Notes: generated by a model from the letters alone, not told the origin. Positions 52,277-61,230 are shown, numbered from the stretch's first letter. The stretch: DNA of 64,000 bases from Planctomycetota bacterium (GCA_019636245.1 JAHBXX010000006.1:104969-168968), one strand, 5' to 3'. A program made the numbers and translations.

Positions 52277-53500
52277 TCAGCGGCCCGCCGCCTGCGATGC
52301 CGAGCTCGGCGGCTGGCTGGACAGCAGGCCGGTGCGGTGGCCGGCGTCGGCGAAGCGCGACAGCACCTGCTCGATCTGCTCGTCGGTATGGCTGGCGATG
52401 TACGAAGTGCGGATCAGGTCCTGTCCGAGCGGCACGGCCGGCTGCGTCACCGCGTTGGTGAACACGCCGCATTCGAACAGGGTTCGCCAGAGCCGCAGCA
52501 TGCGTTCCTGGTCGCCGACGATCACCGGGACGATGGGGCTGGCGAGGGTGCCGGCGGTGGAGAACCCCATCGCGGCGAGACCGGTGCGGACCCGGTGTGC
52601 GATCTGCAGCACCCGCCGCCGCATCTCGGGCCGCGCCTGGATCAGGTCGAGCGCCGCCAGGGCGGCGGCCGCCGACGCCGGCGTGATCGAGGCCGAGAAG
52701 ATCAGCGAGCGCGCGTGGTGGCGCATGTAGTGCATGACCTTCGCCGGGCCGGCGATGAAGCCGCCGAGGCTGGCGAAGCTCTTGCTGAACGTCCCCATGA
52801 CCAGATCGGGCTGGATGCCGCAATGCTCGGCGGCGCCGCGGCCGCCGGCGCCCAGCACGCCGATCGAATGGGCCTCGTCGACCATGAGGCGGGCGCCGTA
52901 GTGGTCGGCCAGCGCGCGGATCTCGGGCAGCGGCGCCAGGTCGCCCATCATCGAGAACAGTCCGTCGACGACGATCAGGATCCCCTTCTTCTGCGCGTGG
53001 GCGCGCTGCAGGTGCTGTTCGAGATCGGCGAGGTCGTTGTGCCGGAACTTGCGCACGTCGGCGTAGCTGAGCCGGCAACCGTCGATGATCGATGCATGGT
53101 TCTCGCGGTCGCAGAGGACCACGTCCTCACGGCCGCAGATCGAGGAGATCGCGCCCAGGTTGGTCTGGAAACCGGTCGAGAAGCACAGCGCGGCCTCCTG
53201 GCCGACGAACGCCGCGAGCCGGCGCTCCAGCTCCTCGTGCAGCTCCAGGGTGCCGTTCAGGAACCGGGATCCCGAACACGAGGTGCCATACCGACGGATC
53301 GCTTCCACCGCAGCCTCGCGCACCTTCGGATGGTGGGTGAGGCCCAAGTAGTTGTTGCTGCCGATCATGATCAGCCGCTTGCCGGCGATCTCGACCTCCG
53401 TGCCCTCGCTCCCGTGCAGCGGGATGAAGTACGGGTAGATCCCCATGGCCTGCAGCTCGCGAGCCCGCCCGAAGCCGTCGCACTTTTCGAAGATGTCCAA
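52277..53500 (-). CDS. Serine palmitoyltransferase-like alpha-oxoamine synthase
   Basis: A 407-residue PLP enzyme of the AONS/KBL/SPT family. It starts (TTG) with DIFEKCDGFGRARELQAM then YPYFIPLHGSEG, and shows IGSNNYLGLTHHPKV, SGSRFLNGTLELHEELE, DEAHSIGVLG and FSKSFASLGG with PLP-lysine Lys240. These match bacterial Spt of sphingolipid makers better than KBL or BioF, for example the SRFLNGT and IFSAS segments. Spt condenses serine with a fatty acyl thioester into 3-ketosphinganine. The neighbour across a 54-base divergent promoter is an SDR that could be the reductase. BioF-type activity remains possible. Confidence 0.78.
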   Translation of the reverse strand: MDIFEKCDGFGRARELQAMGIYPYFIPLHGSEGTEVEIAGKRLIMIGSNNYLGLTHHPKVREAAVEAIRRYGTSCSGSRFLNGTLELHEELERRLAAFVGQEAALCFSTGFQTNLGAISSICGREDVVLCDRENHASIIDGCRLSYADVRKFRHNDLADLEQHLQRAHAQKKGILIVVDGLFSMMGDLAPLPEIRALADHYGARLMVDEAHSIGVLGAGGRGAAEHCGIQPDLVMGTFSKSFASLGGFIAGPAKVMHYMRHHARSLIFSASITPASAAAALAALDLIQARPEMRRRVLQIAHRVRTGLAAMGFSTAGTLASPIVPVIVGDQERMLRLWRTLFECGVFTNAVTQPAVPLGQDLIRTSYIASHTDEQIEQVLSRFADAGHRTGLLSSQPPSSASQAAGR

Positions 53501-53510
53501 GGCCAGGAGG

Positions 53511-53539
53511 ATGGTAGATTCCGCCGGCGACGCTGACAA
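53511..53539 (-). promoter_or_regulatory. Promoter of the spt-like gene
   Basis: On the minus strand TTGTCA (53534-53539) and TACCAT (53511-53516) with a 17-base spacer. The TTG start codon at 53500 is ten bases downstream of the -10, so the mRNA would be nearly leaderless. A perfect ACAAA-ACC-TTTGT dyad (53536-53548) overlaps the -35 and could be an operator shared with the divergent gene. Confidence 0.45.
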
Positions 53540-53554
53540 AACCTTTGTAAACCC

Positions 53555-54589
53555 TTGGCCCTGGCAGAATCGCCCGACAGTGCGCCCCCAACCGTGCTGG
53601 TGACCGGCGCCACGGGTTTCCTGGGCAGGCACTTCGTCCAGCGCCTCCTGGAGCGCGGGCATCCCGCCAGCCGGCTGCGCTGCCTCGTCCGCGACCCGGG
53701 GCGGGCCACAGCGGCCGGCTTGCCGGCCTCCACCCTGTCGATCGCCGACCTGGCCGATCCGGCGAGCGAGCCGGCGCTGGCCGCCGCCGCGGCGGGCGTC
53801 GACCTCGTGGTCCACCTGGCCGCCGAACTGAGGGGCTGGAGCCGGTGGGCCTTCGCGGGGGTCAACGTCGGCGGCACCGACCGCCTCCTGCGCGCCGTGG
53901 CCGCGGCCGCGCCCTCGGCACACGTCGTGCTGGCGTCCTCGCTCGCGGCGGCAGGTCCGAGCGCGGACGGCGTGGGGTCGGCGGCGCCGCCGGCGGCGTG
54001 CCGTCCGGTCTCGGCCTACGGCGTGAGCAAGCTCGAGGCGGAACTCCGGTTGGTGGCCGGTCGCCAGCCCTGGACGATCGTGCGACCGCCCGTGGTCTAC
54101 GGGGCGGGCGACGGCGCCACGCAGATGCTGTTCCGCCAGGCCTGTGCCGCCCTGGCGCCGGTGCCCTGGCGGCCACGGCCGCTGTCGGTCATCCACGTCG
54201 ACGACGTGGTTCGTGCCCTGGTGCGCGTCCTCGAGGTGCGGCCGCCCGGCGCGGTGTTGCCGCTCGACGGCTGCGAACGCACCGACACGCACGCGTTCGT
54301 GCGCGCGATCGCCGCCGCCTGCGGCCGCCGCGCGCGGCTCGTGCGCGTGCCGATCGCCGTGGCCGCGCTGGGCGCGGTCGTTGCCGACGGCTGGGCGGCG
54401 TGGCGCGGCCGGGCCAGCTACTTCAGCCGCGACAAGGTGCGCGAGATCCGCGCGGTGGGGTGGGTGGCGGATGCGCGGCCGGCCCGCAGCGTGCTGGGCT
54501 TCGCCGCCAGCGTGCCGCTGCACCAGGGCCTCGCCGACGTCGCCCGGCGCGAGGGCTGGCGGCCCGCCGTCACTTCAGCAACTGCATGA
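53555..54589 (+). CDS. Extended SDR / NAD-dependent epimerase-dehydratase-like reductase
   Basis: A 344-residue Rossmann protein: TGATGFLGRHF (Gly18, Gly21, Gly24), the ASSLAAAG strand with catalytic Ser, and YGVSK with Tyr155 and Lys159. A C-terminal substrate domain follows. It belongs to the extended SDR group that contains CerR, proposed to reduce the keto group in bacterial ceramide synthesis. The start is TTG 53555, since other in-frame starts would cut into the Rossmann fold. It is divergent from the spt-like gene, and both are likely regulated together. Confidence 0.75.
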   Translation: MALAESPDSAPPTVLVTGATGFLGRHFVQRLLERGHPASRLRCLVRDPGRATAAGLPASTLSIADLADPASEPALAAAAAGVDLVVHLAAELRGWSRWAFAGVNVGGTDRLLRAVAAAAPSAHVVLASSLAAAGPSADGVGSAAPPAACRPVSAYGVSKLEAELRLVAGRQPWTIVRPPVVYGAGDGATQMLFRQACAALAPVPWRPRPLSVIHVDDVVRALVRVLEVRPPGAVLPLDGCERTDTHAFVRAIAAACGRRARLVRVPIAVAALGAVVADGWAAWRGRASYFSRDKVREIRAVGWVADARPARSVLGFAASVPLHQGLADVARREGWRPAVTSATA

Positions 54590-55568
54590 GCAGCGCCTTC
54601 TGCACGTGCGTGCGGTTGGCCGCCTGGTCGTAGATCACCGAGCGCGGCCCGTCGAGCACCGCGTCGGTGGCGACCACGTTGCGCCGCACCGGCAGCGGGT
54701 GCATCAGCAGGGCGTTGTCGGTGCTCGCCATCAGTTCCTCGTCGACGCGCCAGCCCTGCAGCGACCGCTTGACCATCGCCTCGCGTTCGCCGTCGTCCCA
54801 GTAGCGTGTGCAACCCCAGGAGCGGGCGTAGAGCACCTCGGCGCCCCGCGCCGCGGCCTGCAGGTCGTTCACGACCTGCACCGCGCCGCCGGCATCGCGG
54901 GCGAGCGTGCGGCTGCGTTCGAGCACCTCGGCGTCGACCTCGAAGCCCAGCGGATGCGCCAGCGTGATCTGCATCCCCATCTGCGCCGCGAGCTGCAGGA
55001 TCGAGTGGGTGGGCCCCAGCGACTTCGGCTCCGGGTGGTTGCACCACAGCAGCGTCAGGCGGCGTCCCTTCAGCGAAGCGAGCTTCTCGCGCATCGTCAT
55101 CACGTCGGCCAGGGCCTGGCACGGGTGCTCGAAGTTGGTCTCGAGGTTGACGACCGGCACGCTGGCGTGGCGGGCATAGCTGCGCAGCAGCAACTCCTGG
55201 CGATCGTGTTCCCAGGTGCCGGTGCGGGCCGCGGAACGGATGCCGAGCGCGTCGACGTAGCGCGACAGCGTGCGGGCCGCGTCCTTCACGTGCTCCTCGG
55301 CGCGGCCGTCCATGACCGCCTGGTCCAGCGGCTCCAGCTCGTAGAGGTCGTCGCTCGACAGGTTGATGCAGTGACCGCCGAGCTGGACCATCGCCACCTC
55401 GAACGAGACGCGGGTGCGCAGGCTCGGATGGAAGAACAGCAGGCCCAGCGTCTTGCCGGCCAGCACCTGGCCGGGGCGCTTGCCCTTCGCCCGCGCGGCC
55501 AGGTCCAGCAGGTCGTCGAGTTCTCGCCGCGTCAGGTCGGCCGTCGAAAGGAAGTCGCGCTTGCTCAC
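54570..55568 (-). CDS. argF': N-acetylornithine carbamoyltransferase-type enzyme
   Basis: A 332-residue carbamoyltransferase. The carbamoyl-phosphate loop is SLRTR (residues 49-53), then HPCQALADVMTM and, in place of HCLP, HPLPVRRNV. Overall resemblance is to the acetylornithine type: VMDGRAEEHV, TRTLSRYVDALGIR-like, YARSWG, and C-terminal HVQKALLMQLLK. Glu79 lies at the position that selects acetyl over succinyl substrates. Such enzymes make acetylcitrulline in an alternative arginine pathway, needing a matching deacetylase. The 3' end overlaps the SDR gene tail by 20 bases. Confidence 0.82.
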   Translation of the reverse strand: MSKRDFLSTADLTRRELDDLLDLAARAKGKRPGQVLAGKTLGLLFFHPSLRTRVSFEVAMVQLGGHCINLSSDDLYELEPLDQAVMDGRAEEHVKDAARTLSRYVDALGIRSAARTGTWEHDRQELLLRSYARHASVPVVNLETNFEHPCQALADVMTMREKLASLKGRRLTLLWCNHPEPKSLGPTHSILQLAAQMGMQITLAHPLGFEVDAEVLERSRTLARDAGGAVQVVNDLQAAARGAEVLYARSWGCTRYWDDGEREAMVKRSLQGWRVDEELMASTDNALLMHPLPVRRNVVATDAVLDGPRSVIYDQAANRTHVQKALLMQLLK

Positions 55569-55601
55569 GGGTCCCGGGTGGGGTGGAGTGGCGGACGATA
55601 G

Positions 55602-56075
55602 ATGGACGCCCTGCAGCCCTCAAGCGAAGACGCCCGTTGGATCGCGCGCTGCCTCGAACTGGCCGCCGCCGCGGCGCGGGCCGACGAGGTGCCGGTGGGG
55701 GCGGTCGTGGTCGTCGGCGGCGCCCTGGTCGGCGAGGGCCGCAACCGCGTCGAGGAGCTGCGCTCGCCGCTTGCGCACGCCGAGATGGCGGCGCTGCAGG
55801 CGGCCCTGTCCGCGGTCGGCGAGAAGCGCCTGCCGGCGGCGACGCTCTATTGTTCGCTGGAGCCGTGCTTCCTGTGCGCGGGAGCGATCCTGCACGCCAG
55901 GGTGCGGCGCGTCGTGTTCGGCGCCAGGGACCCGAAGTTCGGCGCGGTGCGGTCCCTGGCGACGCTGCTCGAGGACCCGCGCCTGAACCACCGCTGCGAA
56001 GTGCTCGAAGGGGTCGAGGCGGCGGCCAGCGGCGAGCTGCTGCGCGCCTTCTTCCGGACCCGGCGCGGCGGCTGA
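55602..56075 (+). CDS. tadA: tRNA-specific adenosine deaminase TadA
   Basis: A 157-residue zinc deaminase that converts A34 to inosine in tRNA-Arg(ACG). The active site is HAEMAAL (His59, Glu61) and PCFLCAGAI (Cys89, Cys92). Length matches family. ATG 55602 immediately follows the divergent argF' start region. A tRNA-Ser lies 82 bases downstream. Confidence 0.93.
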   Translation: MDALQPSSEDARWIARCLELAAAAARADEVPVGAVVVVGGALVGEGRNRVEELRSPLAHAEMAALQAALSAVGEKRLPAATLYCSLEPCFLCAGAILHARVRRVVFGARDPKFGAVRSLATLLEDPRLNHRCEVLEGVEAAASGELLRAFFRTRRGG

Positions 56076-56084
56076 GCTTCGCAG

Positions 56085-56113
56085 TTGCATTGCCCCCGGC
56101 CGGCCGGCACGAT
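56085..56113 (+). promoter_or_regulatory. Weak candidate promoter for tRNA-Ser(CGA)
   Basis: TTGCAT at 56085-56090 and CACGAT at 56108-56113, 17-base spacer, in the 82 bases between tadA and the tRNA. The -10 is poor, so the call is tentative. Confidence 0.3.
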
Positions 56114-56157
56114 GCCGCCCCCGTTTCGGCGGCCGCGGCGGCGCGGCCCGACCTCGC

Positions 56158-56247
56158 GGAGAGGTGCCAGAGCGGCTGAATGGGCCGGTTTCGAAAACCG
56201 GTTGGCCCGCAAGGGCCACGGGGGTTCGAATCCCCCCCTCTCCGCCA
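56158..56247 (+). tRNA. tRNA-Ser(CGA)
   Basis: A class II tRNA of about 90 bases. Acceptor GGAGAGG pairs with CCTCTCC at the 3' end, with the CCA encoded (56245-56247). The anticodon stem CCGGT/ACCGG holds loop TTCGAAA with anticodon CGA, reading UCG serine codons. A long variable arm (GGCCC...GGGCC) and T arm GGGGGTTCGAATCCCCC are present. tadA lies upstream on the same strand. Confidence 0.96.
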
Positions 56248-56269
56248 CCTTTCCCGCTGCTGCCCCGAT

Positions 56270-57403
56270 CTAGGGATCGGCGGCCGCCGTGCCGGCCGGC
56301 TGCTGCAGCCAGCGCTTGTCGAACTTCGGGTTCGCGATCAGCACGTCGCACGTGCGGCAGACGTCCGGGTAGTCCTTGGCGTTCATGCGCCGGCGGAACT
56401 CGCGGTACTTCGGGCCGTTCCAGATCTCCGTCAGCGACTGCTCGTTGGTGTTGCCCATCTCCAGTTCGCGCGGGCCGCGGCAGCACGGGAAGACCCGCCC
56501 GTCCGGCTCGATCTTCACGTAGCTGGTCGCCATCGAGCAGAAGTGCGGGAAGCGGTCGCGCACCTCGTCGAGCATCACGGACAGCACGTCGGCGGTGATG
56601 CCGCGGGTGGCCGGGGCCTGCGGCGTCACGTTGCGACGGTAGGGATCGTCCATGTCGACGTGGAAGTTCAGCCCGCGCGCCCGGGCACGCTCGCAGGCAC
56701 GGTCGAGTTCGCGCTCGATCTCGGCCGGGGGGAAGGCCGCGAACACGTTCTGTTCGCGGCAGCGCGCCGCGTTGTCGAGCATCGGCTGGACGCGCAGGTC
56801 GCATTTCGCCCGCACCGCGCCGCGGTCGGCCAGGAAGTCGACGAGGTCGGCCATGCCGCGCAGGTTGTCCTTCACCAGCACGGCGACGAAGCCGACCGGG
56901 ATGTTGCGTTCGGCGGCGACCGCCAGCACCTCGGTGATGTTCGCGACGACGCGGTCGAAGTCGGCGCCGGCACGCAGCATCTCGAGCACGGCCTTGTCGG
57001 CGCTGTCGAACGAGATCCACAGCTTGTGGATGCGGTCGGCCATGGCCGCGAACCGGGCGCCGTCGAGCAGCGTGCAGTTCGAGTACATGTTCAGGAACAC
57101 CTCGTGCTCGCGGCACTTCTCGACCACGAGGCGGATGTTGGCCAGCATCGGCTCGGAGAGCGCCGAAGGCGTCCACAAGGTGGTCGTCGGCAGCACCTGG
57201 TCGAGCAGCCGGACGGCGTCCTCCTTCTTCATCACCTGCACGGGCACACCGTCGGCCTGCGCGCACATGATGCAGCGCAGGTTGCAGACGTTGTTGGGCG
57301 CGAACTCCAGCCAGGCGGGCTGGGCCGTCCACTCGTCGGCCCCGCTGGCGAGGTCGGCGATCACGGCCATGTAGTTCCTGAGTTCGCGGACGATCTTGCT
57401 CAT
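56270..57403 (-). CDS. Radical SAM protein with SPASM domain
   Basis: A 377-residue radical SAM enzyme. The [4Fe-4S] ligands are CxxxCxxC with Cys40, Cys44 and Cys47 (CNLRCIMC), and a C-terminal SPASM region has GRVFPCC, then CRTCDV. SPASM enzymes modify peptides or carry a second cluster. No precursor-peptide gene is visible here, so substrate is unknown. The start is ATG 57403. Neighbouring genes give no clue; it is likely monocistronic. Confidence 0.85.
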   Translation of the reverse strand: MSKIVRELRNYMAVIADLASGADEWTAQPAWLEFAPNNVCNLRCIMCAQADGVPVQVMKKEDAVRLLDQVLPTTTLWTPSALSEPMLANIRLVVEKCREHEVFLNMYSNCTLLDGARFAAMADRIHKLWISFDSADKAVLEMLRAGADFDRVVANITEVLAVAAERNIPVGFVAVLVKDNLRGMADLVDFLADRGAVRAKCDLRVQPMLDNAARCREQNVFAAFPPAEIERELDRACERARARGLNFHVDMDDPYRRNVTPQAPATRGITADVLSVMLDEVRDRFPHFCSMATSYVKIEPDGRVFPCCRGPRELEMGNTNEQSLTEIWNGPKYREFRRRMNAKDYPDVCRTCDVLIANPKFDKRWLQQPAGTAAADP

Positions 57404-57516
57404 GGGTGGCCGGCGGTTCGGCGGGTGGAGCAGGATACCCGATCGTGCGCGGCGCGGGGCGCCGGGGGGCGCGCTGCCCGGGCCTCAGGTGCCCGGGCGG
57501 CGGCGCAGGCGAACGG

Positions 57517-58809
57517 TCACAACCAGTTCAGGTTGTTGTTCGCCGCATCGAGCGCGTTCTTCAGCGCTTCCTGGTAGCTGCGCTGCGGGTGGCCGGCCGG
57601 CGTGTAGGGGTGGGCGTCCAGGCTGGCGACCGCCTGCGCCATCAGCGCCGAGATCGACAGGTAGCCGAGGCTGCCGGCATCGACCAGGCAATCGCCGTCG
57701 ACGAAGCCGACGATGACGTTGCAGTGCATCGCCGCCAGCTGGCGGGACAGCTGGTAGGCCATGTTGACCGCGTTGCCCTCCTGCAGGAAGGTCGCCCAGG
57801 CGTTGATCGTGGTCAGGTTGACGTACTGGCCGCTGGCGTTGACGAGGCGCAGCGCCGACAGGGTCGGCAGGATGTTGTAGGCGAGCACCTTTGCCTTGCC
57901 GTGCTTGTTGCGCCAGTAGCCCGGCGTGTGGCCGTCGCAGTTGCCCACCGGCGCGCGGATGCCGAAGTCGGGCACGTTCGCCGAGTTGCAGCCCGACACG
58001 ACGACCGCGAACTGGGCCGCGGTGGTGGCGACGAAGCCGGTGCCGTCGAGCACCAGCATGACCAGGTAGCTGCCGGGCGCGACGCCGGTGAAGCAGTAGT
58101 TGCCGTTGCCGTCGGTGACGCGCGTCGGCGAGCCGGGGATGTCGCCCAGCATCACCGTGATGCCGGCGGCGCCGGCCTCGCCCGGATCGCGCTGGCCGTT
58201 GCCGTTGGCGTCGAGGAAGACGCTGCCGCAGACGTCGTTGCCCGGTTCGCCGCCGACGGCGAAGTTCTCGTAGGAGCGCACGCAGCACTGGCCGGTCACC
58301 GGGTGCACGCCGCCGGACAGCAGGTACGGATTCCCAGGTCCGTTGCTCAGGTCCCAGCAGTTGCCATACCAGGCCTTGAACGTGCACGGGTCGCCGAACG
58401 GCGACGCCGCGAACGGAGCGATCAGGATGCTCTGGCCGACGCCGCCGAGACCGAGGCCGAACACCGGCGGGGTCGAGCCATCGGTGAACGGCAACGACAG
58501 CGTGATCACGCCGGCGTTGTTGGTGACGCTGACGAAGCGGTCGAGCGGCGAGTTCGTCGACAGCACCTGGTCGAAACCGTCGATCGGCGTGTCGGTGACG
58601 TGCACGTAGTAGGTGCCGCTCGGCAGACTCGGGTCGAACGCCAGGTAGACGGCGTCGGTCGGGAACTGGTAGGCGCCGTTGACGAACGGTGCCTGCACGC
58701 CCTGGCTGTCGACCAGGTAGAGGCGGTAGAGGTTGTCGGAGCAGAACTGGGCCGACAGGCTGCTGGCGAGCAGGCCGAGTGCGGCGGACGGGGCGAGGAG
58801 AGACTGCAT
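57517..58809 (-). CDS. Secreted SdrD-B-domain protein
   Basis: A 430-residue exported protein. Signal peptide MQSLLAPSAALGLLASSLSAQ, a beta-rich N-terminal part, an SdrD-B/Cna-B-like domain (about residues 195-270: VCGSVFLDANGNGQRDPGE, then GNYCFTGVAPGSYLVML), and a conserved extracellular-type motif GHTPGYWRNKHGK. Calcium-binding DANGNGQRD-type loops stabilise such modules. There is no cell-wall sorting signal or obvious anchor. Function unknown; such proteins are common secreted products in planctomycetes. Confidence 0.72.
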   Translation of the reverse strand: MQSLLAPSAALGLLASSLSAQFCSDNLYRLYLVDSQGVQAPFVNGAYQFPTDAVYLAFDPSLPSGTYYVHVTDTPIDGFDQVLSTNSPLDRFVSVTNNAGVITLSLPFTDGSTPPVFGLGLGGVGQSILIAPFAASPFGDPCTFKAWYGNCWDLSNGPGNPYLLSGGVHPVTGQCCVRSYENFAVGGEPGNDVCGSVFLDANGNGQRDPGEAGAAGITVMLGDIPGSPTRVTDGNGNYCFTGVAPGSYLVMLVLDGTGFVATTAAQFAVVVSGCNSANVPDFGIRAPVGNCDGHTPGYWRNKHGKAKVLAYNILPTLSALRLVNASGQYVNLTTINAWATFLQEGNAVNMAYQLSRQLAAMHCNVIVGFVDGDCLVDAGSLGYLSISALMAQAVASLDAHPYTPAGHPQRSYQEALKNALDAANNNLNWL

Positions 58810-58981
58810 CGGGGTTGCGTCGTAGGGGTTTCGGTGCGGGGCCAATGGGCCCTGGCCGCCAAGCCTACCGGATGCAAGTGGCTCGGGGCGACAGCGGCGA
58901 GGCCGGCGGCACGCACTTCCTGGCGCCGGGCAGGGATCCGCCGATGCCACCGGCCGAAGGCGCCCGCCAGTTCCGGGACGC

Positions 58982-61084
58982 CTACTCGAGATTCTGCCAG
59001 AGGAACGTGTAGGCCAGCGCCGCCATGAACGCCGCCTGGCGGTTGTCGGCGGCGCCGCCGTGGCCGCCCTCGATGTTCTCGTAGTAGAGCGCACGATGCC
59101 CCTGCTCCATCAGCAGGGCCATCGTCTTGCGCGCGTGGCCGGGATGCACCCGGTCGTCGCGCGTCGAGGTGGTGAACAGGACCTTCGGGTACTTCGCCCC
59201 GGGCTTCAGGTTGTGGTAGGGCGAATAGCGCTGCAGCCACCGCCACTGCTCGGGGTCGTCGGGGTCGCCGTACTCGCCCATCCACGAAGCGCCCGCCAGC
59301 AGCCTGTGGTAGCGGCGCATGTCGAGCAGCGGCACCTGGATCACGATCGCGCCGAACAGCTCCGGATAGGTCGTCAGCATGTTGCCCATCAGCAGGCCGC
59401 CGTTGCTGCCGCCCTGGATGCCGAGATGGCGCGGGCTGGTGATCTTCTGCGCGATCAGGTCCTCGGCGACGGCGGCGAAGTCCTCGTAGCAGCGGTGCCG
59501 GTGCTGCTTCAGCGCCGCCTGGTGCCAGCGGGGGCCGAACTCGCCGCCGCCGCGGATGTTCGCGACCACGAACACGCCGCCCCGTTCGAGCCAGCAGGCG
59601 CCGACCCCGCCGCTGTAGCCGGGCGTCATCGACACCTCGAAGCCGCCGTAGCCGTAGAGCAGGGTCGGGTTCGCGCCGTTGCGCGGCAGGTCCTTCCGGC
59701 CGACCAGGAAGTAGGGAACGCGGGTGCCGTCCTTCGACACCGCTTCCCGCTGCGTCACCGCGAGGCCGCCGGCGTCGAAGAACGCCGGCAGGCTCTTCCA
59801 GCGCGCCGGCGGGCCCTGGCCGACGGTGCCGAAGAAGAGGCTGGTCGGCGTCAGGTAGTCGGTGATGGTCAGGAAGTAGTCGTCGCTCTCGTCGGCGTCG
59901 ATCGCGGCGGCCGAGATGGTGCCGAACTCCGGCAGCCCCGGCAGCGGCTCGCGCTGCCAGGTCCCATCGCGGTGGGTCAGCACCGACACGCGGTTGCGCA
60001 CGTTGTCGAGCACGTTCAGCAGCACGTGGTGGCGCAACGGCGCGAAGCCGGCCAGCGACGTGCGTTCCGTCGGCTCGAACAGCACGTCGAACGAGCGCCC
60101 GCCGGCGAGGAAGTCGTCGAGCCTCGTCGCCAGCAGCGCGCCGGCCGCGAACGTACGGTCGCCGACGCGCCAGTCGTCGCGCAGCTCCAGCAGCAGCCAT
60201 TCGCGGTGCAGGCTGGCGTTGGCGCTGTCGGGCTTGTCGAGCTCGACCAGCTTGCCGTCGCGCAGCAGCGACACCTCGTTGCGGTAGAAGGTGATGCCGC
60301 GGTAGACGAGGTCGCGTTCGAAGCCCTTGGTGTGGTCGCGCGAGGCGCTGACGAACACGTCGTCGGGCTGGCCCTCGTAGACGAGGCTCGCCGCCGCGAG
60401 CGGCGTGCCGCGCCGCCAGAGCCGGACGGTGCGCGGGTAGCCGGAGGCCGTCAAGGAGCCCGGGCCGAAGTCGGTGGCCACGTAGAGCGTGTCCCGATCG
60501 CGCCAGGCGACGCTGCCCTTGGCCTCCGGCAGCACGAAACCGTCCGCCACGAACTCGCGCCGCTCGACGTCGAACTCGCGGGTCACGTTGGCGTCGGCGC
60601 CGCCGCGCGAGAGCGACAACAGGCAGCGCGTGCACTCGGGCTCGAGGAAGGTGGCGCCGTGCCAGACCCAGTTCTCGCCTTCGGCGGCGCCCAGCGCGTC
60701 GAGGTCGAGCACGAGCTGCCACTGCGGCTCGTCCTGCTGGTATTGCGCCAGGGTGGTGCGGCGCCACAACCCGCGCGGGTTCTTCGCGTCCTGCCAGAAG
60801 TTGTAGTAGTAGGCGCCGCGCTTGCCGACGAACGGGATGCGCGCGTCGGAATCGAGGATCGACAGGATGCGCGCGTTGTTGGCGCGGAACAGGCCGGTCT
60901 CGGCGAGGGCGGCCTGGCAGGCGGCGTTGCGCTCGCGCACCCACGCGAGCGCCCGCTCGCCGGCCACGTCCTCGAGCCATTCGCGCGGGTCCTGCTCGGT
61001 GGTCGGTCGTGGGTCGGGCATGGGATCCTGTTGGGCCAAGGCGAACGTCGACAGAAGGAGGATGGCCGGCAGCGGTCGGTTCAT
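58982..61084 (-). CDS. Prolyl oligopeptidase (S9A) with signal peptide
   Basis: A 700-residue serine peptidase that cleaves after proline in short peptides. Signal peptide (MNRPLPAILLLSTFALA), then a seven-blade propeller, then the catalytic domain: GGSNGGL with Ser560, an Asp pair at 643-644 (RDDRVHPGH) and His675 (GGHGG). The signal indicates action outside the cytoplasm. ATG 61084 is the natural start. alr is divergent upstream. Confidence 0.93.
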   Translation of the reverse strand: MNRPLPAILLLSTFALAQQDPMPDPRPTTEQDPREWLEDVAGERALAWVRERNAACQAALAETGLFRANNARILSILDSDARIPFVGKRGAYYYNFWQDAKNPRGLWRRTTLAQYQQDEPQWQLVLDLDALGAAEGENWVWHGATFLEPECTRCLLSLSRGGADANVTREFDVERREFVADGFVLPEAKGSVAWRDRDTLYVATDFGPGSLTASGYPRTVRLWRRGTPLAAASLVYEGQPDDVFVSASRDHTKGFERDLVYRGITFYRNEVSLLRDGKLVELDKPDSANASLHREWLLLELRDDWRVGDRTFAAGALLATRLDDFLAGGRSFDVLFEPTERTSLAGFAPLRHHVLLNVLDNVRNRVSVLTHRDGTWQREPLPGLPEFGTISAAAIDADESDDYFLTITDYLTPTSLFFGTVGQGPPARWKSLPAFFDAGGLAVTQREAVSKDGTRVPYFLVGRKDLPRNGANPTLLYGYGGFEVSMTPGYSGGVGACWLERGGVFVVANIRGGGEFGPRWHQAALKQHRHRCYEDFAAVAEDLIAQKITSPRHLGIQGGSNGGLLMGNMLTTYPELFGAIVIQVPLLDMRRYHRLLAGASWMGEYGDPDDPEQWRWLQRYSPYHNLKPGAKYPKVLFTTSTRDDRVHPGHARKTMALLMEQGHRALYYENIEGGHGGAADNRQAAFMAALAYTFLWQNLE

Positions 61085-61230
61085 GGCAAAGCCTCGACGG
61101 GCGAGGGTAGCGGGCCGCCGGGGCGATGCACGACCGACGCCGCGACCGCGGCGTCGCGACCGGCAAGCGCGGCGAGGAAACTGCTGCGGCGCGACGTCGG
61201 CACGGCTACGCTCCGCGCCGCGGTCAGGAC

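Noticed and set aside
48895..52461. A plus-strand open frame of nearly 1190 codons opposite dnaE
   Set aside because: Complete overlap with dnaE, which has all catalytic motifs; the opposite frame has only Arg/Gly/Val-rich filler.
52277..54589. KBL plus SDR-type threonine dehydrogenase (threonine breakdown pair)
   Set aside because: Considered for the divergent pair, but the PLP enzyme has SPT-type segments (SGSRFLNGT, IFSAS, YPYF) rather than KBL ones. Not excluded; a tree would settle it.
54570..55568. Ordinary ornithine carbamoyltransferase (ArgF) or aspartate carbamoyltransferase
   Set aside because: HPLP rather than HCLP, and overall similarity to the acetylornithine type with Glu79 in the specificity loop, argue against both.
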